Assembly (NCBI GenBank): GCA_934317205.1
Contig: CAKREL010000056.1
Location: 1-15,637, forward strand
DNA: 15,637 nt
Direction of reading: 5' to 3'
Origin: an uncultured Eubacterium sp.
GTDB lineage: Bacteria; Bacillota; Clostridia; Lachnospirales; Lachnospiraceae
Below, piece by piece: positions 14,910 to 15,637 of the stretch. Position numbers and translations under genes: made by a program. The notes beneath the pieces are model-generated. The model searched no databases. It worked only from the letters and a program-made list of their open reading frames with translations, and was not told the origin of the DNA. Each line of letters opens with the position of its first letter. Position 1 is the first letter of the stretch.

Positions 14910-15208
14910 TAGCAATCGCCTCCCGCCTTGTGGTTCTGCACAGCGGTGTCCACCAATTTCTGTACCGCAGGCAGTGCAAAAACCTGTTCCATCAGAGAGT
15001 AAAACTCTGCTCTTGTCAGGGAGTCTGCCTCTTTGGAAATGCTTTGGATGGCACCGCCCATATTGCAAAGATGGTGCGTGCGCTGGCGGTCGGCTTTCTT
15101 TTCCAGATGCCGCTTGCGATTTTCCAGAAGCTGAATTTTGTTTTCATACTGTTTTACCTTCAATCGTGCAGCATCTAATTCCGCCAAAGTTTTTTCTTTG
15201 TTCTCCAT
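14909..15208 (-). CDS. DUF3847-type small coiled-coil protein, probable mobilization accessory
   Basis: Protein of 99 aa. The first half is a charged helix with heptad-like spacing (LAELDAARLKVKQYENKIQL to about residue 40). A short conserved-looking motif follows, RTHHLCNMGGAIQSI, then a C-terminal helical part (LTRAEFYSLMEQVFALPAV). The RTH-LCN-GGA motif is what I associate with DUF3847. The gene immediately precedes mobA, overlaps it by one base and lies next to oriT, which suggests a relaxosome accessory role similar to MobC, but the function of the family is not settled to my knowledge. The ATG at 15208 has AAGGAG 10 nt upstream. Confidence 0.8.
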   Translation of the reverse strand: MENKEKTLAELDAARLKVKQYENKIQLLENRKRHLEKKADRQRTHHLCNMGGAIQSISKEADSLTRAEFYSLMEQVFALPAVQKLVDTAVQNHKAGGDC

Positions 15209-15364
15209 TTTTCTTTCACTCCTTGTCTTTTATTCATCCTTGCCAAAGCAAGGTATGTAAAAAGAAATAGGCGGCAGCCGCAAGAGTTATCTCTTGACCG
15301 GAATGCAATTCCGCAATATGTGAATGTGTTCAGACACAGGAGCATTTACCTTCGGAGAACGCAC

Positions 15365-15414
15365 ATACCGGAATGGAATAACCGGTATAGAAATGCGCCC
15401 TTAGTTCCTAAGGG
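15365..15414 (+). other. oriT: Origin of transfer (oriT), MobQ type
   Basis: ATACCGG (15365-15371) and CCGGTAT (15382-15388) form a 7-bp inverted repeat with a 10-nt loop. It is followed after AGA by AATGCGCCCTTAG, which matches the MobQ nick core as I recall it from RSF1010 and staphylococcal pGO1/pSK41 (TAAGTGCG/CCCT). The predicted nick is between G15397 and C15398 on the plus strand. The sequence directly after the nick folds as CCCTTAG-TTC-CTAAGGG (15398-15414). Position next to the relaxase operon agrees. With nicking on this strand, the relaxase genes would enter last and the unseen right side first. Confidence 0.85.
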
Positions 15415-15546
15415 AAGTTGGCTTGCTTCGACTTTTTATAACCTTGTATCCATGAAGACTTCTGTGATACGTATTCTCTACACTTATGATTTTAATCTAT
15501 ATAGAGCAAAAAACTATGGACTGGTAGGCATGGTTATGCGCACAAT

Positions 15547-15560
15547 TTGTCCATGGACAA
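15547..15560. repeat. Perfect 14-nt palindrome TTGTCCATGGACAA
   Basis: Two-fold symmetric site in the spacer right of oriT, containing GTCCATGGAC. It could be an operator for a repressor that controls a divergent gene or the mob operon, or part of a promoter. The protein that would bind is not identifiable here. Confidence 0.6.
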
Positions 15561-15563
15561 GCA

Positions 15564-15585
15564 TAAAAAAGTGTCTTCGACACTT
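15564..15585 (-). terminator. Intrinsic terminator reading leftward
   Basis: On the minus strand AAGTGTC-GAA-GACACTT (7 bp, 3-nt loop; arms 15579-15585 and 15569-15575) is followed by TTTTTT (15565-15570 overlaps the arm end). It would stop transcripts entering from a minus-strand gene to the right of the window, insulating the mob operon. Confidence 0.8.
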
Positions 15586-15590
15586 CAACT

Positions 15591-15631
15591 CCCCTGCCCC
15601 TCAATCATGAGGGGTAAGGGGTTTCTTTTTT
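15591..15631 (+). terminator. Strong intrinsic terminator or attenuator reading rightward
   Basis: CCCCT-G-CCCCTCA-ATCA-TGAGGGG-TA-AGGGG (15591-15621) forms a 12-bp GC-rich stem with a small internal loop, followed by TTTCTTTTTT (15622-15631). Nothing on the plus strand is obviously transcribed from within the element, so it may instead be an attenuator for a gene just beyond the edge. Confidence 0.8.
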
Positions 15632-15637
15632 ATTAAT

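Larger units (their letters stand above)
9850..15637. mobile_element. Integrative mobilizable element (IME), left end and mobility module
   Basis: Coherent module of int, xis, primase-helicase, MobQ relaxase, DUF3847 small protein and oriT, all genes on the minus strand, with putative integrase arm repeats at the int end. No relaxosome coupling protein or type IV secretion gene is present, so transfer would need a helper. The left boundary lies somewhere in 9774-9877 between the phosphatase start and the arm repeats; the value given is approximate. The right boundary and cargo are outside the window, because I find no matching att repeat near 15.6 kb. Base composition is visibly richer in GC than the flanking chromosomal genes, in keeping with transfer. 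Confidence 0.88.
15209..15637. other. Gene-free 429-bp region rich in hairpins around oriT
   Basis: From left to right on the plus strand: CCTTGC/GCAAGG (15238-15253), CAAGAG/CTCTTG (15281-15296), CGGAAT/ATTCCG (15299-15313), TGTGT/ACACA (15325-15338), the oriT inverted repeat, CCCTTAG/CTAAGGG (15398-15414), a weak hairpin ending in TTTTT (15415-15437), a palindrome at 15547, then two terminators. The density of small hairpins on a presumptive single-stranded lead region fits a transfer origin and its regulation. The 96-aa frame that crosses it (15320-15610) is not convincing. Confidence 0.7.

Noticed and set aside
15320..15610. A 96-aa plus-strand reading frame across oriT
   Set aside because: It crosses the nick site, several hairpins and a terminator, starts without a ribosome site, and its composition is not protein-like; more likely chance.
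9774..15637. CRISPR array, rRNA or tRNA genes anywhere in the window
   Set aside because: No regularly spaced repeats, cloverleaf or rRNA-like segments were seen; the repeats present are two- or three-copy sites.

Overview
The window looks like chromosome of a low-GC Firmicute, most likely a gut clostridium of the Lachnospiraceae type. It carries an inserted mobilizable element at its right side. The taxonomic guess rests on protein flavour (GluRS with an HVGN signature, potABCD behind an XRE-cupin regulator, small zinc-ribbon proteins), strong AGGAGG-type ribosome sites and AT-rich spacers. No 16S or other marker is present.

Chromosomal part (1 to about 9.8 kb): the 5' end of gltX runs off the left edge (minus strand). 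Next is a compact minus-strand polyamine uptake operon, XRE-cupin regulator - potA - potB - potC - potD, with a near-consensus promoter upstream of the regulator and an intrinsic terminator after potD that abuts the gltX promoter. A plus-strand membrane-anchored polysaccharide deacetylase of the PdaB-like type diverges from the regulator. Then come three small minus-strand genes of unknown function (65, 127 and about 113 aa; the last two with paired CxxC motifs), a plus-strand M20 metallopeptidase, and a minus-strand low-molecular-weight protein tyrosine phosphatase. The spacers here hold several hairpins and a long inverted repeat that no gene explains.

Mobile part (about 9.85 kb to the right edge): a minus-strand cassette in the order DUF3847-type small protein - MobQ-family relaxase (MobA/MobL) - TOPRIM/AAA primase-helicase - Xis - Tn916-type tyrosine integrase. 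Integrase-proximal repeats of GGTGTAGTWA lie just outside int and probably form integrase arm sites. Right of the small protein is a 429-bp gene-free region with a recognisable MobQ-type origin of transfer (inverted repeat plus AAATGCGCCCTTA nick core), followed by two terminator hairpins of opposite orientation. No type IV secretion genes are visible. I therefore read this as an integrative mobilizable element (IME): Int/Xis excise it, the relaxase nicks oriT for transfer through a helper's pore, and the primase-helicase supports its replication. Its right end and any cargo lie beyond the window.

I do not see clear evidence of an unprecedented system. The most interesting details are the integrase start, whose ribosome site is fully paired in a hairpin on a TTG-start gene; the three-copy AAGTGGCA repeat in front of xis; the oriT; and the cluster of small uncharacterised genes with structured spacers.
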